In this document: piece by piece, positions 40,572-48,329 of the stretch
Layout: every line of letters starts with the position of its first letter
How positions within the stretch are numbered: the first letter of the stretch is position 1
Origin: Hyphomicrobiales bacterium
Lineage (GTDB): Bacteria > Pseudomonadota > Alphaproteobacteria > Rhizobiales > Rhizobiaceae
Length of the DNA: 64,000 nt
NCBI GenBank assembly: GCA_900472625.1
Contig: UCIT01000062.1
Coordinates: forward strand, 1 to 64,000
Direction: 5' to 3'
Program-made: the position numbers and the translations under genes
The notes under the pieces: model-generated
Told to the model about the DNA's origin: nothing
The model's input: the letters and a program-made list of their open reading frames with translations, nothing else
Databases searched by the model: none

Positions 40572-41870
40572 TTAGCCGAGGTAGTCGTACATTGGGAAGC
40601 GGCCGGTGAGGTCCATCACCTTGCCACGCACTGCGGCTTCAACGCCGGCATTGCCCTCGTCGGAATTGGCGGCCTTCAGGCCATCGAGAACCTCGACGAT
40701 GAGATTGCCGATTTCCTTGAATTCCGCTTCCTTGAAGCCGCGCGTCGTGCCGGCCGGAGCGCCGAGACGCACGCCAGAGGTGACGAAAGGCTTTTCAGGG
40801 TCGAACGGGATACCGTTCTTGTTGCAGGTGACGTAGGCGCGGCCAAGGGCTGCCTCGGCGCGCTTGCCCGTCGCGTTCTTCTTGCGAAGGTCGACCAGCA
40901 TCAGGTGGTTGTCGGTGCCGCCGGAGACGACGTCGAGGCCGCCTGCGATCAGCGTGTCCGAAAGCGCCTTGGCGTTCTTGACCACCTGGGCGGCGTAGTC
41001 CTTGAACTCGGGCTGCAGCGCTTCACCGAAGGCAACGGCCTTGGCGGCGATGATGTGCATCAGCGGGCCGCCCTGAAGACCGGGGAAGACGGCCGAGTTG
41101 AACTTCTTCGCCAGATCCTCGTCGTTGGTGAGGATGACGCCACCACGCGGGCCGCGCAGCGACTTGTGGGTCGTCGTCGTGGCGACGTGGCAATGCGGGA
41201 ACGGCGACGGATGCTGGCCACCGGCAACGAGGCCGGCAATGTGGGCCATGTCAACCATCAGATAGGCGCCGACCGAGTCTGCGATCTCGCGGAAGCGCTT
41301 CCAGTCCCAGATGCGGGAATAGGCGGTGCCGCCGGCGATGATGAGCTTCGGCTTGGTTTCCTCGGCCTTGCGGGCGACTTCGTCCATGTCGAGCAGGTTG
41401 TCGCCTTCGCGAACGCCATAGGAAACGACGTTGAACCACTTGCCGGACATGTTGACTGGAGAACCGTGGGTCAGGTGACCGCCCGAGTTCAGGTCGAGGC
41501 CCATGAAGGTGTCGCCCGGCTGCAGCAGCGCCAGGAACACGGCCTGATTCATTTGGCTACCGGAATTCGGCTGAACGTTGGCGAAGTTGACGCCGAACAG
41601 CTTCTTGGCGCGCTCGATAGCGAGTTCCTCGGCGATATCGACGAACTGGCAGCCACCGTAGTAGCGCTTGCCCGGATAACCCTCGGCATACTTGTTGGTC
41701 ATGATGGAGCCCTGGGCTTCCAGAACCGCGCGGGAGACGATGTTTTCCGAAGCGATCAGCTCGATCTCATGGCGCTGGCGACCGAGTTCCTTTTGGATCG
41801 AACCGAAGATTTCCGGATCGGTATCGGCAAGCGAGCGATTGAAGAAGGTCTGGGTAGAAGCATTGGTCAT
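40572..41870 (-). CDS. glyA: Serine hydroxymethyltransferase
   Basis: GlyA interconverts serine and glycine and charges tetrahydrofolate with one carbon. Start at 41870 (MTNASTQTFF) after AGGAG; 432 residues. The PLP lysine is in VATTTTHKSLRGPRGG, and RYYGGCQFVDIAEELA and IAGLVAGGQHPSPFPH are family signatures. First gene of the leftward glyA-nrdR-ribD-ribE unit. Confidence 0.96.
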   Translation of the reverse strand: MTNASTQTFFNRSLADTDPEIFGSIQKELGRQRHEIELIASENIVSRAVLEAQGSIMTNKYAEGYPGKRYYGGCQFVDIAEELAIERAKKLFGVNFANVQPNSGSQMNQAVFLALLQPGDTFMGLDLNSGGHLTHGSPVNMSGKWFNVVSYGVREGDNLLDMDEVARKAEETKPKLIIAGGTAYSRIWDWKRFREIADSVGAYLMVDMAHIAGLVAGGQHPSPFPHCHVATTTTHKSLRGPRGGVILTNDEDLAKKFNSAVFPGLQGGPLMHIIAAKAVAFGEALQPEFKDYAAQVVKNAKALSDTLIAGGLDVVSGGTDNHLMLVDLRKKNATGKRAEAALGRAYVTCNKNGIPFDPEKPFVTSGVRLGAPAGTTRGFKEAEFKEIGNLIVEVLDGLKAANSDEGNAGVEAAVRGKVMDLTGRFPMYDYLG

Positions 41871-41968
41871 CGGCGGGCTCCTCAACTGGAATGCGCTAGG
41901 CTATTAGCGCCCTGCCCTGCCAAGGGCAATACGGAGAACGACATTTGCTGGGCAATCTACGCGCAACA

Positions 41969-41998
41969 AAAAACCGCACCATGAAAGATGCGGTTTTT
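41969..41998 (-). terminator. Rho-independent terminator of ldtP
   Basis: AAAAACCGCA (41969-41978) pairs with TGCGGTTTTT (41989-41998) around a 10-base loop; on the minus strand the stem is followed by a T-run. It lies 26 bases past the ldtP stop and separates it from glyA. Confidence 0.85.
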
Positions 41999-42023
41999 AA
42001 AGGTCTCGAGCCGCTTTTCGGCC

Positions 42024-43328
42024 TTACTGAACCGGCTGTTCCATGCCGGCAGTGGTGTCCAGTGCCAGTTCGGCGTTGCCGTCCATCTGATAGATGTCGT
42101 CTCGGAACTGAACCACGCCATCGGGCATGCCCCAGGCGGAGATGTAGACGAAGTAGACGGGCACTTCTTCAGCCAGCTTGATCGGCGTGTTGACGCGGGT
42201 TGTGATCACCTGCTCCATCTGCTGGCGCGACCATGGCGGGGTATCGCGCAGCAGCCAGTTGGTGAGGTCGCGAACATTCTGAACGCGGACGCAGCCTGAC
42301 GATTCAAAGCGCATGAGCTTGTTGAACAGGCCCTGCTGCGGCGTGTCGTGCATATACTCGCCGTTCTTGTTGTAGAAGTTGATCTTCGTCGAGGCCATGG
42401 CGTTGATCTTGCCCGGGTCCTGGCGGAACATCAGGTTCGGCGCCTTTTCGGCGTTCCAGTCGATCGTCTCGGGTGCGACTTCGGTGCCCTTGCCGTCGAT
42501 CAGGCGGATGTTGTTACGCGTCAGGTAGGTCGGATCCTTGCGCATCAGCGGCACGATGTCCTTCTCGACGATCGAGCGTGGCGCAGTCCAGTAAGGATTC
42601 AGGATGACTTCGTAGATCTTCGAGTTGACGAGATGGGTCTGTCGGCTGATGCGGCCGACCACGGCGGCGTGACGGGTCACGACGCTGCCATCCTCGACGC
42701 CTTCGACATAGGCGGCCGGGATGTTGACCATCACGTGGCGGCGACCGAGCTCGGGCGGGAAGGTCTGCAGGCGGATAAGGTTGGTGTTCAGCTGCTGCAG
42801 GCGAACGTCGGCCGGGATATTCATCGCCTTCAGCGTGAACTCGCCGATGACGCCATCCGACGGCAATCCGTGACGGGCTTGGAAGCGCTTGACCGCGCCA
42901 TCGACGTAGCTGTCGAACGACGATGACATGCCGGCCTCGCGCGGCAGGTCGCCGGTGATGGCAAGACGCTGGCGCAACGCCTGGACCGACTGATCGCTGA
43001 CACCAATCTGCAGACGCTGCTCGCCCGGATTGACCTGCGGCCAGCCGCCTGATGATGCGATCTGCTGATACTGGCCGATCGCCTGCTGGATGCTGGAGAC
43101 GGACTGCGGTCCGAGGATCGGGGTGTTGGAGACGATTGAGGTCGCCGTGCGGGATGCCGCCTTGGCGTCGAACTGGTCGTCCCAGTCGCCACGCTCCGGT
43201 GCATTGATCAGCGAATCGATCGCGGATTGGGCAAAGGCAGGAGCCGCCACGGCGCCTGCACCAACCGCTGCCGCCGAGGCTAGAAACGCCCGGCGAGAAA
43301 GAGCTTCAGTTCCAATTTTCTTAGACAT
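42024..43328 (-). CDS. ldtP: Tat-exported L,D-transpeptidase (LdtP)
   Basis: The ATG at 43328 (MSKKIGTEAL) gives 434 residues. A twin-arginine signal SRRAFLASAAAVGAG ends near AFAQ. Then come a peptidoglycan-binding domain (about 105-170, QALRQRLAITG ... RFQARHGLPSDGVIG) and a YkuD domain with H327 and SSGCVRVQN holding the catalytic Cys346 and Arg348. Such enzymes make 3-3 cross-links in the wall or attach proteins to it. It is paired with ldtR upstream, as in Liberibacter and Sinorhizobium, where LdtR activates ldtP. Confidence 0.9.
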   Translation of the reverse strand: MSKKIGTEALSRRAFLASAAAVGAGAVAAPAFAQSAIDSLINAPERGDWDDQFDAKAASRTATSIVSNTPILGPQSVSSIQQAIGQYQQIASSGGWPQVNPGEQRLQIGVSDQSVQALRQRLAITGDLPREAGMSSSFDSYVDGAVKRFQARHGLPSDGVIGEFTLKAMNIPADVRLQQLNTNLIRLQTFPPELGRRHVMVNIPAAYVEGVEDGSVVTRHAAVVGRISRQTHLVNSKIYEVILNPYWTAPRSIVEKDIVPLMRKDPTYLTRNNIRLIDGKGTEVAPETIDWNAEKAPNLMFRQDPGKINAMASTKINFYNKNGEYMHDTPQQGLFNKLMRFESSGCVRVQNVRDLTNWLLRDTPPWSRQQMEQVITTRVNTPIKLAEEVPVYFVYISAWGMPDGVVQFRDDIYQMDGNAELALDTTAGMEQPVQ

Positions 43329-43888
43329 GCATCCCAACCACTATATAGCCGCTGCTTGAGAGACCGGCGGCTTTGCCCTTCGTCACTGCTGTAACGCAGT
43401 CACTATCCATCCGTTGCCACGGCGCATCACAAAATGTTCCTACCGGCGATCACATGATTGCGAGCAGGAAGCGCGAGGTTATCGGACCTCAAATTCAGGA
43501 AGCGCCATTTGCCGTATATTTTCGCTGACATGCTAATATGGCCAATTCGTGTCCCGCGCGCAAAGCTCAACCTTCGATGGTGAGCGACGCAGAAAATGAA
43601 CCAAACCATTGCATGAATTATGGCGGGTAATAGCGGCTAAAAAGCGACTTGAATACAGGGGATTACGCTTGCGCTTGCGGTTGGCCGGAGATGCGTTGCA
43701 AAGATGCCACGCCGCTCTGTAGCGCGTCGCGATCCTTCCAATCCGCTCCATGCGCTTCAGGCCATTTTTCCTTGCATGTCGTTGCGGCTAAAGCGCTGCA
43801 TGCCTTTGCGCGACATGCACCAACAGCAAAACCGGACGCGCAGGGAAACGCATCCGGTTTTCTTCGACCTTGGAGGAGGTCTTGTGGC
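43329..43888. other. Gene-free region between ldtR and ldtP
   Basis: 560 bases on the leftward side of ldtR. It must hold the ldtP promoter and, by analogy to Liberibacter, LdtR-binding sites near 43329-43600. A terminator-like hairpin stands at 43827-43862. A 60-codon frame at 43427-43609 has no ribosome-binding site and looks random. The rest is free of recognisable genes; a rightward small RNA ending at the hairpin is possible. Confidence 0.5.
43827..43862 (-). terminator. Terminator downstream of ldtR
   Basis: AAAACCGGACGCG (43828-43840) faces CGCATCCGGTTTT (43849-43861), one mismatch, 8-base loop. T-runs on both sides make it work in either direction. It ends the ldtR transcript 27 bases past its stop. 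Confidence 0.8.
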
Positions 43889-44404
43889 TTAGAGGCGGTA
43901 CATGATCGAGTCGTTCCAGAAACGATCGAGACGGGTCAGCAGCTTGTTCATCTGCGCGAATTCGTCGGTACCGATGCCGCCGACCTTGTCGATCGAAGCG
44001 GTGTGGCGCTCGTAGAGCTTGGCGACGGTTTCGGCGATATCCTGGCCAGTTTCCGTCAGGCTGATGCGGACCGAGCGACGGTCGATGCGCGAGCGCTGAT
44101 GGTTGATGAAACCGAGGTCGACGAGCTTCTTGACGTTGTAGGAAACGTTGGAGCCCAGGTAGTAACCGCGGGAGCGAAGTTCGCCGGCGGTCAGTTCCGA
44201 GTTGCCGATGTTGAAGAGGAGGAGCGCCTGGATGGCGTTGACGTCGCTGCGACCCTGACGGTCGAATTCGTCCTTGATGACGTCGAGGAGACGGCGGTGG
44301 AGACGTTCAACAAGATGAAGGGATTCCATGTAAAGATCACGGATACCCAGGTCCTGCTGATCACGGAAGTTCGATACCGCCTGCGGCTTGATTTTCGTAT
44401 TCAT
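43889..44404 (-). CDS. ldtR: MarR-family regulator LdtR
   Basis: A 171-residue winged-helix regulator. The DNA-binding part is ALLLFNIGNSELTAGELRSRGYYLGSNVSYNVKKLVDLGFI with the wing QRSRIDRRSVRISLTE. The sequence matches what I recall of LdtR from Liberibacter and rhizobia, a MarR protein that controls the L,D-transpeptidase gene and osmotic tolerance. Its neighbour ldtP on the same strand fits. Ligands are not visible from sequence. Confidence 0.9.
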   Translation of the reverse strand: MNTKIKPQAVSNFRDQQDLGIRDLYMESLHLVERLHRRLLDVIKDEFDRQGRSDVNAIQALLLFNIGNSELTAGELRSRGYYLGSNVSYNVKKLVDLGFINHQRSRIDRRSVRISLTETGQDIAETVAKLYERHTASIDKVGGIGTDEFAQMNKLLTRLDRFWNDSIMYRL

Positions 44405-44534
44405 GATGACTGCCTCACTGTTTTGTTTGGCGGTGTGTGTTTTCTTCCCGCCTTGAGACAGACCCTATCGAATACAAATAAAATTCTACTTAAACTGCAG
44501 GCTTAACAGTGCCTTACCAAACGCGGCTGTTGTA

Positions 44535-44972
44535 TCAGGGTAAATCAACGCTTACCTGCTGACGACGGCGGCGACGCTCCTGCCATAGCAGAAAGCGGAA
44601 TACGGCGTACAAAACAGCCACCAGAAAATGCAGCAGAATGATGAGCCGGTTGGACCCGAATATCTCGGGAACCAGGCCGTACATGAGTATCTGCGCACCG
44701 GCCGCCAACACCCAGATCACCGGCCCCCACGAGACCACCAGCCACAGCCCAAGGGCCGCGACCGGAAATAGCACGGCGAGACATGTGCTCGCCGCTTTCC
44801 ACGGCAGGCTGAGCAGATCGAAGCGGCCGGCACCAAGCAGCGAGTAGCCGACGAGCATCGCCCAGTACTGCAATCCGAACCAGAAACATGAGATCGCGAT
44901 CAGGCGAAGGAACAGCACGAACAAGACGCCGGTCAGCGTCGTTTTCGGTATGGTCGGAGAATCAGCGTTCAT
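44535..44972 (-). CDS. Small multi-pass membrane protein (DUF6163-like)
   Basis: 145 residues with four hydrophobic segments (about 15-38, 55-78, 82-104, 108-130) and a strongly basic C-terminus WQERRRRRQQ, which should be cytosolic. It resembles rhizobial proteins annotated as DUF6163; the match is from memory. Function unknown. It lies upstream of ldtR on the same strand (130-base gap) and is divergent from hemB. Confidence 0.75.
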   Translation of the reverse strand: MNADSPTIPKTTLTGVLFVLFLRLIAISCFWFGLQYWAMLVGYSLLGAGRFDLLSLPWKAASTCLAVLFPVAALGLWLVVSWGPVIWVLAAGAQILMYGLVPEIFGSNRLIILLHFLVAVLYAVFRFLLWQERRRRRQQVSVDLP

Positions 44973-45105
44973 ATGTCAGACAATAGGTTCGCGCTCGCGT
45001 CTTCGCCAGCGGTTCATAGGCTGCGGCTATTCGACCGTTTGGATTCCGCACCCGCCATGATAATGAGCGCAGCAACAATTGGAATTGCCGAGAGCTGGAA
45101 AGATC

Positions 45106-46119
45106 ATGCAGGACAAGACACACCTCGTCGACGACATCACCGGCCACCGCCGCATGCGCCGCAACCGCAAAGCCGACTGGACGCGCCGGATGGTTCAGGA
45201 AAATCGCCTGACGGTGGACGATCTGATCTGGCCGGTCTTCGTTGTCCCCGGTACTGGCATTATCGAGCCGATCCCCGCGATGCCGGGCGTGAACCGCATG
45301 AGCGTCGACATGCTGGTGGAAGCGACCAAGGAAGCCGCCGACCTCGGCATTCCCGCGATCGCCACCTTCCCGAATATCGAAATGGAACTGCGCGACGAGA
45401 CCGGCTCGAACAGCCTCGAGGCCAACAACCTGATCAATCAGGCGACTGCCGCCATCAAGCGGGCGGTGCCGAATATCGGCATCATCACCGACGTGGCGCT
45501 CGACCCTTTCACCAGCCATGGCCATGACGGCATCCTGCGCGGCAACGACATCGTCAACGACGAGACGGTCGAGCAGGTGGCCCGTGCTGCCGTGATCCAG
45601 GCCGATGCCGGCTCGGACATCATATCGCCGTCGGAAATGATGGACGGCCGCATCGGCGCGATCCGCAGGGCGCTGGACGCGGCGGGACACCAGAATGTCG
45701 GCATCATGAGCTACGCCACGAAGTTCGCTTCGGCCTTCTACGGTCCCTATCGCGAAGCCATCTCGACCGGCGGACTGCTGAAGGGCGACAAGAAGAGCTA
45801 CTATATCGATCCCGCCAACGGCACCGAAGCGATCCGCGATGCGGCGCTCGACGTCGAGGAAGGCGCTGATATGCTGATGGTCAAGCCCGGCCTCCCCTAC
45901 ATCGACATCTGCTGGCGCATGAAGGAGGCCTTCGGTCTACCGACATTCGCCTATCAGGTCTCCGGCGAGTATTCGCAGATCAAGGCAGCGGCGATGAACG
46001 GCTGGATCGATGGCGAGAAGGCGATGCTGGAAACGTTGCTGGCGTTCAAGAGGGCCGGATGCGACGGCATTCTCACCTACTTCTCTATCGAGGTCGCAAA
46101 GATCCTCGCCAAGCGGTAA
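45106..46119 (+). CDS. hemB: Delta-aminolevulinic acid dehydratase (porphobilinogen synthase), Mg-type
   Basis: HemB joins two ALA to make porphobilinogen for heme. The ATG at 45106 (MQDKTHLVDD) gives 337 residues. The two Schiff-base lysines are in YATKFASAFYGP and MVKPGLPY. The metal loop at residues 129-142 reads DVALDPFTSHGHDG: Ala, Asp and Asp stand where zinc enzymes have three Cys, so this is a Mg/K-type enzyme as in Bradyrhizobium. GGAAAGA precedes the start. Confidence 0.96.
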   Translation: MQDKTHLVDDITGHRRMRRNRKADWTRRMVQENRLTVDDLIWPVFVVPGTGIIEPIPAMPGVNRMSVDMLVEATKEAADLGIPAIATFPNIEMELRDETGSNSLEANNLINQATAAIKRAVPNIGIITDVALDPFTSHGHDGILRGNDIVNDETVEQVARAAVIQADAGSDIISPSEMMDGRIGAIRRALDAAGHQNVGIMSYATKFASAFYGPYREAISTGGLLKGDKKSYYIDPANGTEAIRDAALDVEEGADMLMVKPGLPYIDICWRMKEAFGLPTFAYQVSGEYSQIKAAAMNGWIDGEKAMLETLLAFKRAGCDGILTYFSIEVAKILAKR

Positions 46120-46200
46120 CGGCTGCCTTCGGTCGAATATTGCATTCGGGGCGAGCATCACCATATCTTCGGTTCAACTTCTCGAAAGGAGATCGCAACG

Positions 46201-46659
46201 ATGTCGCTCAACCCGAACCCGCTTTATGCCGCACCTGACGATTGGCGCGCCTATAGCGGTACGCTGAGCCGGCGTGTCTTTGCGTTCCTCCTCGACTACG
46301 TCATCATCCTGCTGCTCTGCATCCCGGCGGCGGTGATCCTGTTCTTCCTGTCGATCGTCACCTTGGGGCTCGGCTTCTTTCTGTATCCGGCGCTGTTCGT
46401 GATCGTGGCAGGCCTCTATTTCGGTTTCACGGTGGGCGGCTCCAGCCAGGCGTCGCTTGGCATGCGGGCGATGGGTATTGCGATCGTCCGGGTCGATGGC
46501 CGGCAGATGGATTTCCTGACGGCGATCGTACATCTGGCGCTGTTCTGGATCCTGAATTCGATCCTGACGCCGCTGATTCTGCTGGTTGGCCTGTTTACCG
46601 ACCGCAGCCGTCTCATTCACGATTTTCTGGTCGGCACCGCCACGGTGCGGACGGCGTGA
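46201..46659 (+). CDS. RDD-family membrane protein
   Basis: AAAGGAG precedes ATG 46201; 152 residues. The RDD signature is visible: SRRVFAFLLDYVIILLL (R..D in the first helix), GGSSQASLGMRAMGIAIVRVDG in the middle, and a third helix before TDRSRLIHDFLVGT. Three to four membrane segments. RDD proteins are often transport-related; the substrate is unknown. Located between hemB and bpt. Confidence 0.9.
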   Translation: MSLNPNPLYAAPDDWRAYSGTLSRRVFAFLLDYVIILLLCIPAAVILFFLSIVTLGLGFFLYPALFVIVAGLYFGFTVGGSSQASLGMRAMGIAIVRVDGRQMDFLTAIVHLALFWILNSILTPLILLVGLFTDRSRLIHDFLVGTATVRTA

Positions 46660-46745
46660 ATCTCGCAACATGCTGAAATAATCTAGTTTCCCCGACTTTT
46701 CAGGGGAAACATACTGCTCATATCCAAAAGTATAACCGGTCACGA

Positions 46746-46766
46746 AGCGCGGCGGACCGCCGCGCT
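46746..46766 (+). terminator. GC-rich hairpin after the RDD gene
   Basis: AGCGCGGCG (46746-46754) and CGCCGCGCT (46758-46766) form a perfect 9-base stem with a 3-base loop; TTTTCTTTTC follows after 7 bases. A second hairpin, GTTTCCCC/GGGGAAAC, lies at 46686-46710. One or both could end the RDD transcript. Confidence 0.45.
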
Positions 46767-46834
46767 GTTGACGTTTTCTTTTCTTAAGTCATGCTGTCCG
46801 TTCAGCATGCAATCAAAGGAAATCTCTGCAGCAG

Positions 46835-47611
46835 ATGAACACGCAGACAACGCCATCTCCGCAGTTCTATCTGACGGCTCCGGCTGCCTGCCCTTATCTT
46901 GCCCATGAGATGGAACGAAAGGTCTTCACGCATCTCGTCGGCCCGCGCGCAGCCGAGATGAACGACATCCTGACCCAGGGCGGCTTTCGTCGTTCGCAAA
47001 ACATCGCGTATCGGCCGGCCTGTGAAGCATGTCGCGCCTGCGTCTCGGTTCGCATCCTCGCCGACGAGTTTGAGCCGACCAAATCGATGAAGCGCGTGCT
47101 TGCTGCCAACTCCGATCTGATTTCCACCGAGTTTCCGGCGCAGCCCTCCAGCGAACAGTATTCGCTGTTCCGCCGATATCTCGACTACCGCCACCAACAG
47201 GGCGGCATGTCTGATATGACCGTGCTGGACTACGCGATCATGGTCGAGGACACCCACGTCAACACCAAGATCATCGAATACCGCAGGCGTGTCGAAGGCT
47301 CCGGCCTCGAGACGCGTCCAAGCGGCGAACTGATCGCCGCGGCTTTGACGGACACGATGAGCGACGGACTGTCGATGGTCTATTCCTATTTCAATCCGGA
47401 TATGGAAAAGCGTTCGCTCGGCACCTTCATGATCCTCGATCACATCAGGCGCACCAGAGCACTGGGGCTGCCGCACGTCTATCTCGGTTATTGGGTCCAG
47501 GGTTCGCGCAAGATGGACTACAAGACGCGCTATCAGCCGCAGGAACACCTGACAGCGCGCGGCTGGGAACGAGTCGACGTGTCCGCCATCGCCGAAACGT
47601 CGAAGGACTAG
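46835..47611 (+). CDS. bpt: Aspartate/glutamate leucyltransferase (Bpt)
   Basis: Bpt transfers Leu from tRNA to N-terminal Asp or Glu of proteins, marking them for ClpAP under the N-end rule. The 258-residue protein has FYLTAPAACPYL, FRRSQNIAYRPACEACRACVSVRI with the Cys cluster, and YWVQGSRKMDYKTRYQP. Family and length fit well. Whether Leu (Bpt) or Arg (Ate) is used is inferred from the bacterial group. Convergent with the SRPBCC gene. Confidence 0.92.
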   Translation: MNTQTTPSPQFYLTAPAACPYLAHEMERKVFTHLVGPRAAEMNDILTQGGFRRSQNIAYRPACEACRACVSVRILADEFEPTKSMKRVLAANSDLISTEFPAQPSSEQYSLFRRYLDYRHQQGGMSDMTVLDYAIMVEDTHVNTKIIEYRRRVEGSGLETRPSGELIAAALTDTMSDGLSMVYSYFNPDMEKRSLGTFMILDHIRRTRALGLPHVYLGYWVQGSRKMDYKTRYQPQEHLTARGWERVDVSAIAETSKD

Positions 47612-47662
47612 CCTTCGGTCTTGTCAGCCACGCCCGACGCTCGTCTCGGTCATACGAGCATA

Positions 47663-48175
47663 TCAGAGCGCGCTTGATTTTCCTGGCTCGGCAACGGCCT
47701 GTGATGCAACCAGGTCAGTCATGTCGACCATGTGCATCGCCTCAAGCTCTCTTTCCAACCCGTTCAGAACGTGCACCCAACCCTGATGCGTCTGTTGCTC
47801 CTGCTGTGACCATTCGGCGCACATCTCATGCGTTAACGTCAGGCGCGTTCCGGCTCCCAGCGGCTCGATCTCGATACGAATGCGGTCGACATTGTGATCG
47901 TGCTCGGCGACCGAGAAAGAAAACACCATCAGCTTCGGCCGGCGCATTTCAAGGAACACGCCGTAGTGCACCGCGTCGCCGCTCGGTCTACGATCGATAA
48001 CCAGGAAATGGCCGCCGACACGGGGCTCGATGTCGGCGCGGATGACGCGGCCATCGTCGGTGGCGAAGAGGAAGCGCCTGGCGATTTCAGGATTAAGCCA
48101 GGCATCGTAAACCTCGCATGGCGAGGCATTATAGGTGTGGGCTACATTGAGCGTTATCATATTGCAGGCACTCAT
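47663..48175 (-). CDS. SRPBCC/AHSA1-domain protein
   Basis: I start at ATG 48175 (MSACNMITLNV), about six bases after GGAGGA; product 170 residues. The AHSA1 (START-like) fold is recognised by AHTYNASPCEVYDAWLNPEIARRFLF, VGGHFLVIDRRPSGD and GTRLTLTHEM ... HQGWVHVLNGLERELE. These proteins bind hydrophobic ligands and some act in stress responses; no ligand can be named. It lies downstream of parC. Confidence 0.87.
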   Translation of the reverse strand: MSACNMITLNVAHTYNASPCEVYDAWLNPEIARRFLFATDDGRVIRADIEPRVGGHFLVIDRRPSGDAVHYGVFLEMRRPKLMVFSFSVAEHDHNVDRIRIEIEPLGAGTRLTLTHEMCAEWSQQEQQTHQGWVHVLNGLERELEAMHMVDMTDLVASQAVAEPGKSSAL

Positions 48176-48295
48176 CAACATTCCTCCGTGATCGGACATG
48201 CCGCCTTCGCGCCAAGACGTCACATACGATCATTCCGTCCGCCTTCGGAATGATGTCTGTCCATGTTGTGATTACAGGACAGAACTAGAGGATTT

Positions 48296-48318
48296 GTCCC
48301 GCTCGCCAAGAGCGGGAC
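48296..48318 (-). terminator. Hairpin downstream of parC
   Basis: GTCCCGCTC (48296-48304) and GAGCGGGAC (48310-48318) with a 5-base loop, 12 bases past the parC stop. No clear T-run on the minus strand, so it may reduce rather than stop read-through into the SRPBCC gene. Confidence 0.45.
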
Positions 48319-48329
48319 GTTGATATATT

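Noticed and set aside
43427..43609. Leftward frame of 60 codons in the ldtR-ldtP spacer
   Set aside because: No Shine-Dalgarno, unusual composition, no family; treated as chance.
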